DNA of 64,000 bases from Salvia splendens (taxonomy: Eukaryota; Streptophyta; Magnoliopsida; Lamiales; Lamiaceae). Under the pieces are notes generated by a model. That model made no database searches, was not told the origin of the DNA, and saw nothing but the letters and a program-made list of their open reading frames with translations. The stretch lies in assembly GCF_004379255.2 (NCBI RefSeq), contig NC_056042.1, positions 30,359,928-30,423,927 of the forward strand, read 5' to 3'. The translations under genes were made by a program, and so were the position numbers. Positions 33,644-45,104 of the stretch are shown piece by piece. Position 1 is the stretch's first letter; every line of letters starts with the position of its first letter.

Positions 33644-36376
33644 TCTATACATATATAAAAGTTGAGTTTTGGGACGTTTTGAATAGCTATTTTATGCAAG
33701 GGATGTAAATGCAATTGAGAAAATTATTAAATTTAAAGTCAGTAACTATCATATTTTAACATATTAAATAAAATTAAATTACTTACAATCATTGTTTATT
33801 GATTAATGGACGTTTTTAAGTTTTGGGGATATTTACATGATTGCCATTTTGAATTAAAAATATAATTTAATTTAAATTGATTTTTGTTATTGAAATTATG
33901 GATCTTAATCGGACAGTTTCATATATCAACCTTTTCATGCCTAATAAAAATTAATGATGGTAACTGCAATAGACACGTTTTCAACTTTTCATGCCTAATA
34001 AAAATTAATGATTTACATGTTTTGGGGATATTTACATGATTGCCATTTTGAATTAAAAATATAATTTAATTTAAATTGATTTTGTTATTGAAATTATGGA
34101 TCTTAATCGGACAGTTTCATATATCAACCTTTTCATGCCTAATAAAAATTAATGATGGTAACTGCAATAGACACGTTTTCAACTTTTCATGCCTAATAAA
34201 AATTAATGATGGTAACTGTAATTTAATTAATCTAATTATAGCCTTTAATAGAGAATTAACCTATCGCTGTGGCTTTCAATTCAAATCTTGATGGACAATG
34301 AATGATTGTTATTAAAACGTATATTATGAAATATGTTTTTTTATAGCTGAGTAGAGTGACAATTTTATAAGATTCTTGTGATAAATGAGGGAAATGAACA
34401 GGTTTTGGGAGTCAAAATGTTTTAATATAGGATCATTATAAATATATGGTTTTGATACCTACAAATCCGATCACTCATTATATTGTATTTTATGCAAAAT
34501 TGTGATGTGGTGTTTCTATTTTTACCATTGGAGAATCTTTACATCAGGTCATGATTCTTCGTATTGATCTGCGTTATTCAAAAAAAAGATGAGCTTTAAC
34601 ATTAATCTTCTTAAACAAGGACTTAAAGGGAAGAAGAAGGAATGTATTGTGAGCTTCAATCTAAATCTTCTTCAACAAGGATTAAGAGAGGAAGAAAAAA
34701 GGATGTATTGTGTGTGGTTGCAACAATTGCACCGATAATGGCTAGGAGGCGATTTCTGAGGGGAAAGTTTTTCACCAAGTAAAAAAGATAAAGAGAAGAT
34801 AGAGAAGCGGTGGCCGACTCATTCGAGAGCACTAACCGTGATGTAATTTGTCTTGCTGCGGAAAGAGGGTTTTGTCACACAAAAAATTATTTTTTATCAC
34901 TTATGATGAATTAATAAGTGGTGCATAATATGTATATTTGCGATGGGATAATTAAACCTATCAAAATCGAGTTGATCAAACAATTAGTTGTTCAAATAAA
35001 ATAAAATAGTCTACTACCAAATGTTACTTTATTATAATACTATTGTTGAAATTAGGCTTTAGCACTTAATTATTCAGGATACAACTGATTTTATATAAAG
35101 AATCTAATTATCTTATCTATAGGTGATCATGCGGAGTGAAATATATATTATATTAAGTATTTTTACAAAAAGAAAATTTGCAGTATTGAGAATTGTAAAG
35201 TAGGGTGTATGATATTTTTAAAAATTACTACTACTAATTTTGGAAAGAAAAAGTTATATAGAAAATTTTATTGGTAGCGAATTTTGAGGGCTGATTCTAG
35301 CGATGTTTTTCTTATTTATTCACTATATTAATTTAAATTGGGCGCTGATTTAGGGTTGGGATGTATTGATCAATTACTTTAAATATGTTATATGCTTTGT
35401 GTAAAATTATGGGTGATTGAGAAATTATTTAAAGTTTATTGTGCATTGAGTGCAACTTACCGCCTATATTAGTTTTTTAACCATAAAAAATGCGCCCATG
35501 AGGCCATGAATATAACTTATGTTCCAATTAGTTATGCTTTACAATACTAATAAAGAACTTGAATTATATTTGATTACTTTTACATATAATATAGTGTATA
35601 ACAAAGTTTTCCAAAATTTATGGAGTAGTTGATTCCTCTTTTATTTAATTCTTTAATATAATAGGTTTTTATCTCTTAGTATGATTTAATAATAGAATAC
35701 TGTAGTATGCATTAATTGTTTCATATATATTTACATTTATTAATACATTTTTGTTTATCATTTTATAAATAATATTATTTCTAATTATATACAACTTTGA
35801 GAATCCATAAGTATTGATGTTTTTAAATATTTCAACCAAGGTTTGAGTGATCAACAAAGTAAAATTGAACAGGGGCGGAGGAGAATTTTATTGATATTTG
35901 GCTCATTTGTTGGTCATGATGAGTATATTTAAAGTTAAGGGTTTAGGATTTAGGTTTCAAGGTTTGGGTTTAGTGTATAGGGTCACTATATTGCAATGAA
36001 ATGAAGCTCGACTATGAAGTGTCTCACCAGTGCAATCTTAAATTATTGCAACGTAAACTTGCTCCTGCAATTATACCTCAACGGTTAATTCATATTTCAC
36101 AGAATTAAAATTCTTTTTATTTTAAGTCTGGTATTTAAATGTCAACACAAATATGTGTTCAAATTTAATGTGATCGTATTGACATTTTTAATAAAAGTTA
36201 GTATTTAAACGCACTCTCTTGTGACCATGTGGGGTTAATGTGATTGGAAAAGTATAATCATAAGTAAGAGGATGTCGAATATTCTTTTGTTTATCATTTC
36301 ACAAATTTTATTTCGCATAATGAAATAAATATGAAGAAATTAAAATGACCCGTGCATCGCACGGGCGTGATACTAG
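33644..36376 (+). mobile_element. non-autonomous Helitron
   Basis: The 5' end is TCTATACATATATAAAAG after an A. The 3' end is a GC hairpin CCCGTGCATCGCACGGG about 8 bases before the terminal CTAG, followed by T. These are the rolling-circle Helitron signatures (5' TC, 3' hairpin and CTRR, A/T insertion site, no duplication). No Rep/helicase gene is inside, so the 2.7-kb element is non-autonomous. Confidence 0.85.
33820..34209. repeat. 199-bp tandem repeat in the Helitron
   Basis: Two near-identical copies run from TTTTGGGGATATTTACATGA through CTTTTCATGCCTAATAAAAA. The CATGCCTAATAAAAATTAATG piece is repeated again within each unit. Tandem repeats inside plant Helitrons are common. Confidence 0.85.
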
Positions 36377-38360
36377 TTGTGAATAAATTCCGAGTTTTTT
36401 AAATCATGCGATGTGTTAAACTCATGAGGTGTTAGTTCATATGATTTTGGTTTTTTTTTTTTTGCAGGGTAGATGAAACACCCAATAACGGGCGTAAAAT
36501 TTGTACGGTTGAGAATTATATAGAATGGAGTGTTCTAGAATTAATATTTAAGGTTTTAGGAGTGGGCTAGAATCTAATATATTATGTCCAAAAAGTTTTT
36601 GATATGATTGTGCATGTGTGTAAGATATTATTAGCTTCCAACTACAAATGAATAATAGCGAGCGGAGTTCCATTATTCACAAATCCAATTTTAAAGACCG
36701 AATTAGAGACTAAATTAGGGCCTTTAGATCTAGGGTTTAATGGATGAGATTAGACCATGCTATATTAATTTCGCTCCTTCATTAGGTAGACAATTTACTT
36801 CAATGCAGGGGTATTTCGGTCAAAACATATATGAGCTCATCTCTACCCCATCTCACTTCTCTTACTTCCTCCGTCTAAATCTCTCTTCCATCCATCTCCA
36901 TCTCTAAACAAAATTGAAATCCCTAGAACTCGTCGTCCTCCCACGCATCTCGCCCTCCTTCGCGGTACCGTCAGGCTGCCGCGCCGGCGTGAGACGGCAT
37001 GTGCTGCCGTCACTCTCACGGCGATCACGCCCTTTCAGCGCCGTCACCCCACCTTAGTCGCAGATGCGTCGTACCAGCCACCATCGTTGCGCTCGAGTTG
37101 TCTGGCTCCACCTCTGCCTATTTCCACTCGAAGCTACGTTGTCGTCATATCCTTCGTGCTGCATCTGCTCACCGTGTTGTTCGTTGCTGCAGTCGAGTGA
37201 CCACCATGGACAGAACTGCCTCGCTGTTGTTTCTGAGTACAAATAACTCTTGGATCATGAAATGATGGTCATAATTGATTAAAAAATGCGCGATGAGCTA
37301 GTGAGATTGGTGCGGAAAAGGTGATGCATTTAGTTTTGATTACTCAATCCATTTGTTCAATTATTGCGGCAGAGTTTTGGTTTTCTGAAGCTGAAGGTTC
37401 TTCCGTGGACGCTGCAGAAACGAAGTATTTGTAGAAGAATTTGGAGTCCTACTGGATGAAGTAAAAACCTAGTATAATGAAGTATTAATTTTGGAATGAA
37501 GTAATAAACCTACTGGAATAAATTGTACTATTATTTACAGTGAATAAAGTAAAAAAAAACTTGTTCAATGAATTTGAAAGAAACATGTGTTGAATCATGT
37601 GAAAACCTATTGGAATGAACTAAAATCACTATTTTGAATTAAGTAATGACACATTTGAATGAAGTAATAAACCTACTGGAATAAAGTAAAATATGTTCAT
37701 TTCCAATTTATTATGTAATGGATGGAAGAAGTAATACACTTACTTGAATGAAGTATAAACGTACTAGAATGAAGTAAAAAATATATTCATTTTCATTTAT
37801 TACGTATGTATTTTGAAGTAATAAACCTATTGGATGCAACACTTGATCCTACTACAAGAAGGGTCCAGGCTAGTATTAATGTCAAAAAACACTTACTTCT
37901 TGATTCGATTTGGGGACAAGTGAAATTTCGATTTGGGGGACAATTACCTCACAGTCACAGCTAATTATGATGCTTAGTAAATTTTCTAAACACAAACCAA
38001 TGGTTGTTTAGGTACAACTTCAAATTTTTCTTAGTAATCTCTTTCTTTAGATAATTTTAACTTTTTTAAATCTATTTAGTATTTTATGTCGCTTCAAATC
38101 ATTCTATTGATGCTGTTTTCTCGCTAATATATATAGATAGATATTTGGTTTTGAACTTTTTTGTTTCCTTTGGGTTCCCTTGGTTTTCATTTTACTTTAT
38201 TCTGCTAAATCTAATATCAGACATGAGAACTAATCAATGATATTCATGATTTTGGAATTGGATAAGATAGCAATACTTTACTATTAATTGATTCTGCAGT
38301 ATAAAATGTCATTTTTGCACATCCTAAATGTGAGATACTGTCTTATTATCTTTTGTATAG
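36377..38360. other. repeat-rich spacer before the HflX fragment
   Basis: A GC-rich patch at 36920-37250 is open in several frames but has no recognisable product. From 37440 to 37860 short motifs such as GAATGAAGTAATAAACCTAC recur several times. The N-terminal HflX exons, including the P-loop, are not found here. Element class unknown. Confidence 0.4.
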
Positions 38361-40474
38361 ACAAAGAACGGGAAGGAGTTTCTTTTGACTGACACTGTTG
38401 GCTTCATCCAGAAGTTGCCAACAACATTGGTAAGTACATTTCCAAGTCCAGACGTTTCATTTTTGTTATCCATTTTTTCTTGTGATATGGTTCATATGTT
38501 TTCTGATTTACTGGATCCCCACTCTGTCTCTCTGTTAGAGCATACACAAGGGATTATTCGGGGGTTATGATCCTAACGTAGTGCATCGAACACGCAAAAC
38601 TAGATGTAGTTACATGAAATTTATGATTAAGAAATAAAGTTTTACATTCTATTCCTAGTATGCATAGATGTGCTAAAATATAGTAATAAAATTAAAGATA
38701 ATAAGGAGAGTAAATTATACCATATATAAAGATCTTAAGTGAAATAGTAGTAGTTTAAAGGCATTTGCTCGTACCGAATGGATGTTGTATGGTATTATTG
38801 GATTGTGCTTGTAGAGGTAGAGGTGTCTGTTGAGGATTGAGATTTTATTGATGTGCCATGTGAGACCCACCAAATAGTGGAATGACTCCTGCTTGTGACT
38901 TGTGAGGATTATTATTATGATGTTCTTATCTCTGATCTTTCTTCCACCAGATTGCTGCTTTTAGAGCTACTCTTGAAGAGATATCTGAATCGTCACTTCT
39001 GGTACATGTGGTGGATATTAGGTAAAAGTGATTTCTATTTTCCAATAGCAGCTGCGAATCACAAGTTATGCAGTTTCTGATAACATTGTCCAATTTGAAT
39101 CAGCCATCCATTGGCAGAGTTGCAGATTGATGCTGTGGACAAAGTTCTTGAAGAACTTGATACATCCTCCATCCCAAAGTTAATTGTGTGGAACAAGGTA
39201 TCATGGATAATCTAGTCTATAGTGTTTGTTGGTTGACAACTTGCTGAATCACCTAGATTTTGTATTACTCTTCATTGTTTAATGAAAATTTTAGAACAAT
39301 CAACCCTCTTGCTCCTTATGCCAAAATTTTTTTGGATAAGGCAATGCACATTGATTTTGCTGAATGATAATTTTCTTAAATTACATCTCTAATACATGAA
39401 CGTGTATGACCGCATGGCGCAAGCCTCAGTGGTTATTGATTTCTTCTACAGCATTGGCACAGTTTGGTAGTCCAATTCATAACAATAACTTAATTTTTTT
39501 GTTATTTGTTCTTAATTATGAAGGTGCCGTGATTTCGCTGATCTGTTCAGATTACCTGCTTTGACAGATTGTTCCAAAAAACATAAGGAAAACGTTATGT
39601 ATTAATGCATATTTTTGCAGGTCGATAATGCCAAAGATCCTGATAAAATAAGATCTGAAGCCAAGAAAAACCCTGATATTGTATGCTTATCTGCTTTAAC
39701 TGGTGAAGGACTTGATGAATTCTGCAATGCAGTTCAAGAAAAACTGAAGGTACTAACCACTTCCACTATTCAAATTGGAAGTTGGTTGTTTACGTGATTC
39801 AGAATCTTTTTTGTGTACTCAATATGCTTGCTTGATCCTGTTTTTTTATAGGATACGATGGTATGGGTGGAAGCTCTGATTCCGTTTGACAAAGGAGAGC
39901 TCCTAAGCACCATTCATCATGTTGGCATGGTTGAAAAGATTGTAAGTTTTTTTCTTCGTATTTCTATTTTACACTCCCTTTCTTCGTGAAGTTGAAGCTT
40001 GAAAAAAATTAACAGATGTAGTTGCCAAGTATATCAAAAATAGAACAGAAAACTGGAAATTTTGCCATCCTGCCTTCGGAAAATTATCTAATCCTACAAA
40101 ACATGTGGAAATTGTAGAAAAAGAATAATAAGTATATGTATTCCTCTGTTTTCCATCAAATAGAACACACCCTAGGAGTATAATTGCTCTTCTATTCAGA
40201 AGACATCTGATCCTTAAATCTTATTGAGATAAAAAAAAATAGGGGTTATGCCTAGAAAATTCTCAATTCAGTATCCATTTCATAGGAATTTTTGGCAACA
40301 TTAATATAGGAGCTCGACTCGTTGTGACCATTAAATGTGCTTCGTAATGAAAAGTAAGAGATAATGATAATGATTTGATAGGAATATGTTGAAAATGGAG
40401 CTCTGGTGAGAGCTCATGTTCCACTCCGCTTTGCTAGACTTCTCACTCCAATGAGACAAACCTGCGTGTCATAG
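38361..40474 (+). pseudogene. HFLX: plastid-type GTPase HflX, C-terminal half only
   Basis: Six exons are readable: 38361-38429, 38951-39021, 39104-39197, 39621-39749, 39852-39941, 40382-40474, all with GT-AG borders and continuous frame, about 181 residues. They encode the G3 motif and following switch (LLTDTVGFIQKLPTT), the ATLEEISESSLLVHVVDIS region, G4 (WNKVDNAKD), G5 (SALTGEGLDEF) and the C-terminal domain ending RAHVPLRFARLL...MRQTCVS. This matches plant plastid HflX, a ribosome-associated GTPase. The N-terminal HflX domain and the P-loop (GxxNAGKS) exons are absent, and the piece starts exactly at an exon border. The downstream exons are clean, so it is either a recent truncation or a gene broken by insertion further upstream. 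Confidence 0.85.
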
Positions 40475-41171
40475 ATCGTGACCATTAATATGTTGGAGTT
40501 TGAGATGAAGATGCGGTTGCAGCTCGTGTGATCATGATCAGTCCATGTAGCTACTAAAGCAGTGATGCCTATTTCTCCAAACTCTCCTCTGTATATAGAA
40601 ACCGTGAGTTGCTTATTCACTTCATTTCGAAGCTTCTTGCTCATATATCAGGAAACCTCAAGCAAGGTGGAAATGAAATATGTTTGTAAATCATACTGTT
40701 GTATGATGATGAACTTCTACGGCCACTTTTACTAGCTAAGGATGTTTAGAATCACAAATTTCTAGCTAAGGAAATTGTTTCTTGTATTGCAATTTCCTCG
40801 TGAGAGGGCAAGAAAATCACAAAACACGTAAATGACAAGGTGTGGTAAAAGTATGATGGAGCACCAAATATGAAAGCTTAAAAGAAAATCCATTAGCATA
40901 ATAAATCTTCTACTATTTGCAAAAAATTTATCTCTTGTATTGCCTCATTGCTACATTACGTTTACGTGGATAAATATTAGTGGTGTGGGGCCTCCAACAA
41001 ATTCCATGAATTGTTCAACAAACCATGGCCAAAGTTTAAGTGATCAGCCTCAAAGACGGCGTGATGAGTCAATATTTGTTTGAAGGAATGGAGTCTGTGT
41101 GAGAGCTCCATGATCTGAGCCCTCAGCACCGAGTTGTGCACCTCAATTTTCACACACTGCTGCATGGTGGC

Positions 41172-41350
41172 TGTTAGAAAGGAAAATATGTAAGTAAGGA
41201 AAATATGTAAGCAAGGAAAAAAAATTAATTAGGGAATGAGTATTATGGCAAATCTTGCCAATTTTATGTGACCCTTGGCCTATTTAAAGGAGGTGTACCT
41301 ATTGTAATTCTCTGAACAAGTTGAATGAATAATACTCATATCTTTCAACA
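41172..41350 (+). repeat. 5' LTR of the bZIP Copia
   Basis: 179 bp, TGTTAGAAAGG...CTTTCAACA. It lacks about 26 bases at its start relative to the 3' LTR. It contains TATTTAAAGG near 41281. Confidence 0.85.
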
Positions 41351-41362
41351 TGGTACCAGAGC
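41351..41362 (+). other. primer binding site (tRNA-iMet type)
   Basis: TGGTACCAGAGC directly follows the LTR end; the usual plant site is TGGTATCAGAGC. Confidence 0.8.
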
Positions 41363-41435
41363 AAAGGCTCATAACAAAATCATCATAGCCTAATACCTTT
41401 CCCGACCAAGAAGGCGGTTATTTTCAACCTGCAAC

Positions 41436-44122
41436 ATGTCAGACGATGAAGAGAAACCAAATATGGAGGAGACACGATTAAAGATGAGTAAGAATGTTAC
41501 TCTAGCCGTTAAACTCAACGGGATGAATTATCCCCTATAGAAACGGCTGATGAGAGTAGCCATCGTGGGAAGACGAGCAAACAGGTATATCACCGGTACA
41601 CCGCAGCCGCCGGAACCTGGAATGAAGGGGTACACAGAATGGGAGGAAGCCGATATGACAGTGTTCTCATGGATAATTGACAACGTCGAAATAGAAATTG
41701 TTGTCGACTTTGCACATCACCAAACCGCGCAAGCTCTGTGGGAGAGCCTACAAAGTACATTCGAAAGTACTGCAAATCCATATCTGTTGTACGATCTAGA
41801 GGAAAAGGCAGGCCGAATCGTGCAAGGGGAACATGGGCTAGAAATATATTGGTGACATCTCCACGGAATCTGGGTTGAAATTGACCGATGCCAACATCAA
41901 CCTGTGGATTGCTGCGACAAGGGGATTAGCCAACTTCGAACGTATGTAGCAACAAGACGGCTGTTCAAATTCCTAACAGGCTTGAATGCAAGATATGACG
42001 GGATCCGAAGGGATATTCTCAAGGAAACCCCGTTGCCCTCAGCCGAGACCGCATACGGTCTGGTAAAACGAGAAGCTACGCGGTTGAAAATCATGCCGGC
42101 AGCAGACATCGATCTCCAGATCGGCGCAATCAACGATGGATCATCATCGGGCCAAGTCGGACACGGGTTCGCCGTCAGAAACCAGCCACCACCGCGACCA
42201 AAAAGCACACCACCACGAACCGCCGCGCAACAGCCCAATCGCCAAGGCGGTTTCAAACCCGACAAATCAAAATTTGGTGCTCTCATTGCGGAAAACAAAG
42301 ACATACTCGAGATACATGTTTCCTCCTCGTTGGATTTCCGGAATGGTGGGATGAAAATCAAAAGGCTAAAGCTCGATTAGCCATCGGAGTAGAAGATGGA
42401 GGCGGATTATTTCTGCAAGGAGCAGGGAATAGGGAGATGACTAACACCCGTGGGAGAGCAGGAGATACCGGTCCTCAACCGGGTGGAGGCGGCAGGCCCG
42501 ACGAGGCAGCCTTCGCGGAAAAGAAAGGAGGCGGGTCATATGGAGGTAACGGATTGGGGTTGAGAAACCCCGATCCCCAATTTGATTTTCAGAATAAACC
42601 CCAAAGCATGAGCAATTTAATTTCTGGTCCTTATAGTTCAGAATATATGCAATATGACCCGGGAAAATTACAGTTAGGACCCCAGAAAAACTATATTCCA
42701 CGTTTGACCCCAAAACTGTCTGAAAGTTCCGTCTTAAGCCCAAATCGTTTTGCACCCTTGGAAAATATACTTATTGCATGCATTGCCCAAAGTAAAATTG
42801 ACCCTAAGGAGAGTGAGTAGATTTTTGATTGTGGGGCAACTGATACTATGACCTACGATCTGAAAGATTTTTGTGAATTTAATGGGCCAACTAAAAGCCA
42901 AATTCAAACTGCCGATGGAGAGTTGACCGCTGTGGGTGGGAGTGGAACCATTGAAATATCCCCAACCCTGAAGCTTACAAATTGTCTCTATGTGCCCAAA
43001 TTATCTCATAAACTTATGTCTATCAGCCAGGTGACGAAAGAATTAAACTGTACGTTACTAATGCATCCAAATTTCTGTGTATTACAGGATATCAGGACGA
43101 GGAGGATAATTGGGCGTGGCACTGAGCGTCAAGGTCTTTATTATGTGGATGAGATTACTCAACAAGGTGGCACCGCGATGCTTGCTCACGGATCTGCAAA
43201 TCGGGAAGCTTGGTTGTGGCACCGCAGATTGGGGCATCCATCCTCGGGTTATTTAAAATTGCTTTTTCCAAAGTTTTCCCATTTTAAGGATATTACTTGC
43301 GAATCTTGTGTTTTGGCAAAAAACCACAGACAATCCTTTAGATCAAGTGATACTCGTGTTAAGACTATTTTTTCTCTAGTGCATGCCGATGTTTGGGGTC
43401 CAGCTCCTATTGTTGGTGATCATGGTTTTAAATATTTTCTCATTTTTGTGGATGACTGCACTAGATTGACTTGGGTATATTTTTTAAAGCATAAATCTGA
43501 CGTTTTTGAAAAATTTACCCGTTTCTTTACAATGATCCAGACACAATTCCAAACCACGATCAAAATTCTTAGATCCGATAATGGTAGGGAATTTGTTAAC
43601 AAAGACATGACTGATTTTTTTAAAGAAAAGAGGTTAGTTCATCAAACTACTTGTCCTTACACTCCTGAACAAAATGGTGTAGCTGAACGAAAGAATAGGA
43701 TAATCCTAGATGTCACGAGAGCCCTGTTTTTTGACTCAAATGTTCCTAAATTTTTATGGCCAGAAGCTGTTGCCACTGTTGTCTACCTGATTAATCGTCT
43801 GCCTACAAAAATTTTGGGTATGAAAACTCCTTTGCAGACTCTCGCATCCCTTACTTTTATTCCCCCACCTCTCATACTTCCGCTCAAAATCTTTGGTTGT
43901 TCCGTTTATGTGCATGTACCAAAACACGAAAGAGGAAAATTTTCTGCATGTGCAATAAAATGTGTTTTTTTGGGGTATGGGGTAAATCAGAAGGGCTATC
44001 GATGCTATCACCCGGGGTCTAGGAAGGTTATAACAACCATGAATTGTAATTTTCTAGAAAGTGAATACTTCTATCACACCCAACCTCGGGGTCAGGGGGA
44101 GTGCTGTTCAGGGGGAGTGTGA
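41436..44122 (+). pseudogene. Copia gag-protease-integrase, decayed
   Basis: Gag starts at 41436 (MSDDEEKPNMEE) and runs with two in-frame stops (TAG in NYPL*KRL; TGA near 41853) to about 42380. A frameshift follows. Protease has IFDCGATDTMTYD just after a TAG that replaces a Trp codon near 42818. From 42848 a 424-codon frame is open: pre-integrase HHCC (LWHRRLGH, CESCVLAKNH) and the integrase core with the DDE residues in HADVWGP, RSDNGREF and NGVAERKN. It stops at 44122 with no RT. Two of the stops fit TGG-to-TAG changes, as expected from cytosine methylation decay. Confidence 0.85.
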
Positions 44123-44324
44123 TAAAATTGGACCCCTCAGTTTTCCGATGCCAAGGAAAATATGTAAGTAAGAAAAATAGGTAAGCAAGGAAAAAAAATT
44201 AATTAGGGAATGAGTATTATGGCAAATCTTGCCAATTTTATGTAACCCTTGGCCTATTTAAAGGAGGCGTACCTATTGTAATTCTCTGAACAAGTTGAAT
44301 GAATAATACTCATATCTTTCAACA
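44120..44324 (+). repeat. 3' LTR of the bZIP Copia
   Basis: 205 bp starting TGATAAAATTGGACCCCTC after the polypurine tract and ending CTTTCAACA. Confidence 0.85.
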
Positions 44325-44742
44325 GTGGCATTCATGCTGTTCGATATCTGGTTATTTAGTTCGGAGAGATGAGCAGCCTCAGCCGTCAGATCGTCCACAT
44401 ACTTCTGCTTCTTCACCCGCGCTGATTCGCGGTTTGATTCCATTCTCCTCTGCTTCCGCTGTTGCACATCCGTGGAAGAGCACGGCGGCGCCAAGGAATC
44501 CATTTTCATTTATTTTATTATGAAAAAAAGTAGAACCAGTAGAGAAAAACAAGAGAGAGAGAGTGAAGGAGATAAGCTCTGCGCCGCAAACCAGAATAGT
44601 ATATCATAAAACCACAAACAACAATCTCACAAACCACATGCATCACACATCACACTAGCTATATGCATTAGATTCTAGCTAATTATCTTCCTTGCGAGAG
44701 AGAGAGAGGGGAAAGGGAAGAAGTGAGGGAAGGGTGATGACT

Positions 44743-44750
44743 TATTTATA
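44743..44750 (-). promoter_or_regulatory. TATA box of the bZIP gene
   Basis: TATAAATA on the minus strand, 240 bp upstream of the start codon. A long GA-rich leader (GAGAGA near 44550 and 44695) lies between. Confidence 0.55.
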
Positions 44751-45104
44751 GTACAAGAAGAGTGGAGACAACTGAAAATATATGAATATATTCTAAATTA
44801 AGAGGAAAAGGCGAATGAGAGAGAGGGTCATATAGATTCCTCCTCTACATAAAAGCAATACTACGAATTAAGTACTTTCCATCCTCTAACTAAAAACAAA
44901 ATCAAATTTAAAAGGCTTAGCATTACTTGAACATACTAATTCTAGCATTTTAGGGCGCCCAAGTAGAAAAAAAAGTGAAAATAAACATCTACCATGTGCG
45001 AATTTGATTATACTAGTACTATGTTACTTTTCAAGTTTAACAAAAAAGATTTTCAATTCTTAAGTACAAAATAAAAGTGTCCGAGCCAGTCAGTAGGCCT
45101 TTAA

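Larger units (their letters stand above)
41172..44324 (+). mobile_element. Copia element lacking RT, inserted in bZIP
   Basis: Flanked by GTGGC at 41167-41171 and 44325-44329. Short LTRs lie at 41172-41350 and 44120-44324. The primer site TGGTACCAGAGC at 41351-41362 is one base off the initiator-Met site, and GGGGGAG precedes the 3' LTR. The internal part holds gag, protease and integrase but passes straight to the polypurine tract, so RT and RNase H are missing. Confidence 0.9.
40977..44503 (-). pseudogene. bZIP transcription factor (S1-like) split by Copia
   Basis: The coding sequence is 44503-44325 plus 41166-40977 on the minus strand. Once the insertion and one GTGGC repeat are ignored, the frame is continuous (122 residues, intronless as usual for group S). 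It holds a basic region (QQRKQRRMESNRESAR), then VKKQKYVDDL and a zipper with heptad L/I positions, with NSVLRAQIMELSHRLHSF as in S1 bZIPs. Compared with the family consensus three residues (RSR) are missing after NRESAR, which removes the invariant Arg spacing and shifts the basic region relative to the zipper. The gene has a TATA box at 44743-44750 but cannot make the full protein with the element in place. The split lies in the middle of the zipper. Confidence 0.85.

Noticed and set aside
36999..37265. 88-codon plus-strand frame in a GC-rich patch
   Set aside because: No recognised family, no splice context to HflX, overlapping frames on both strands.
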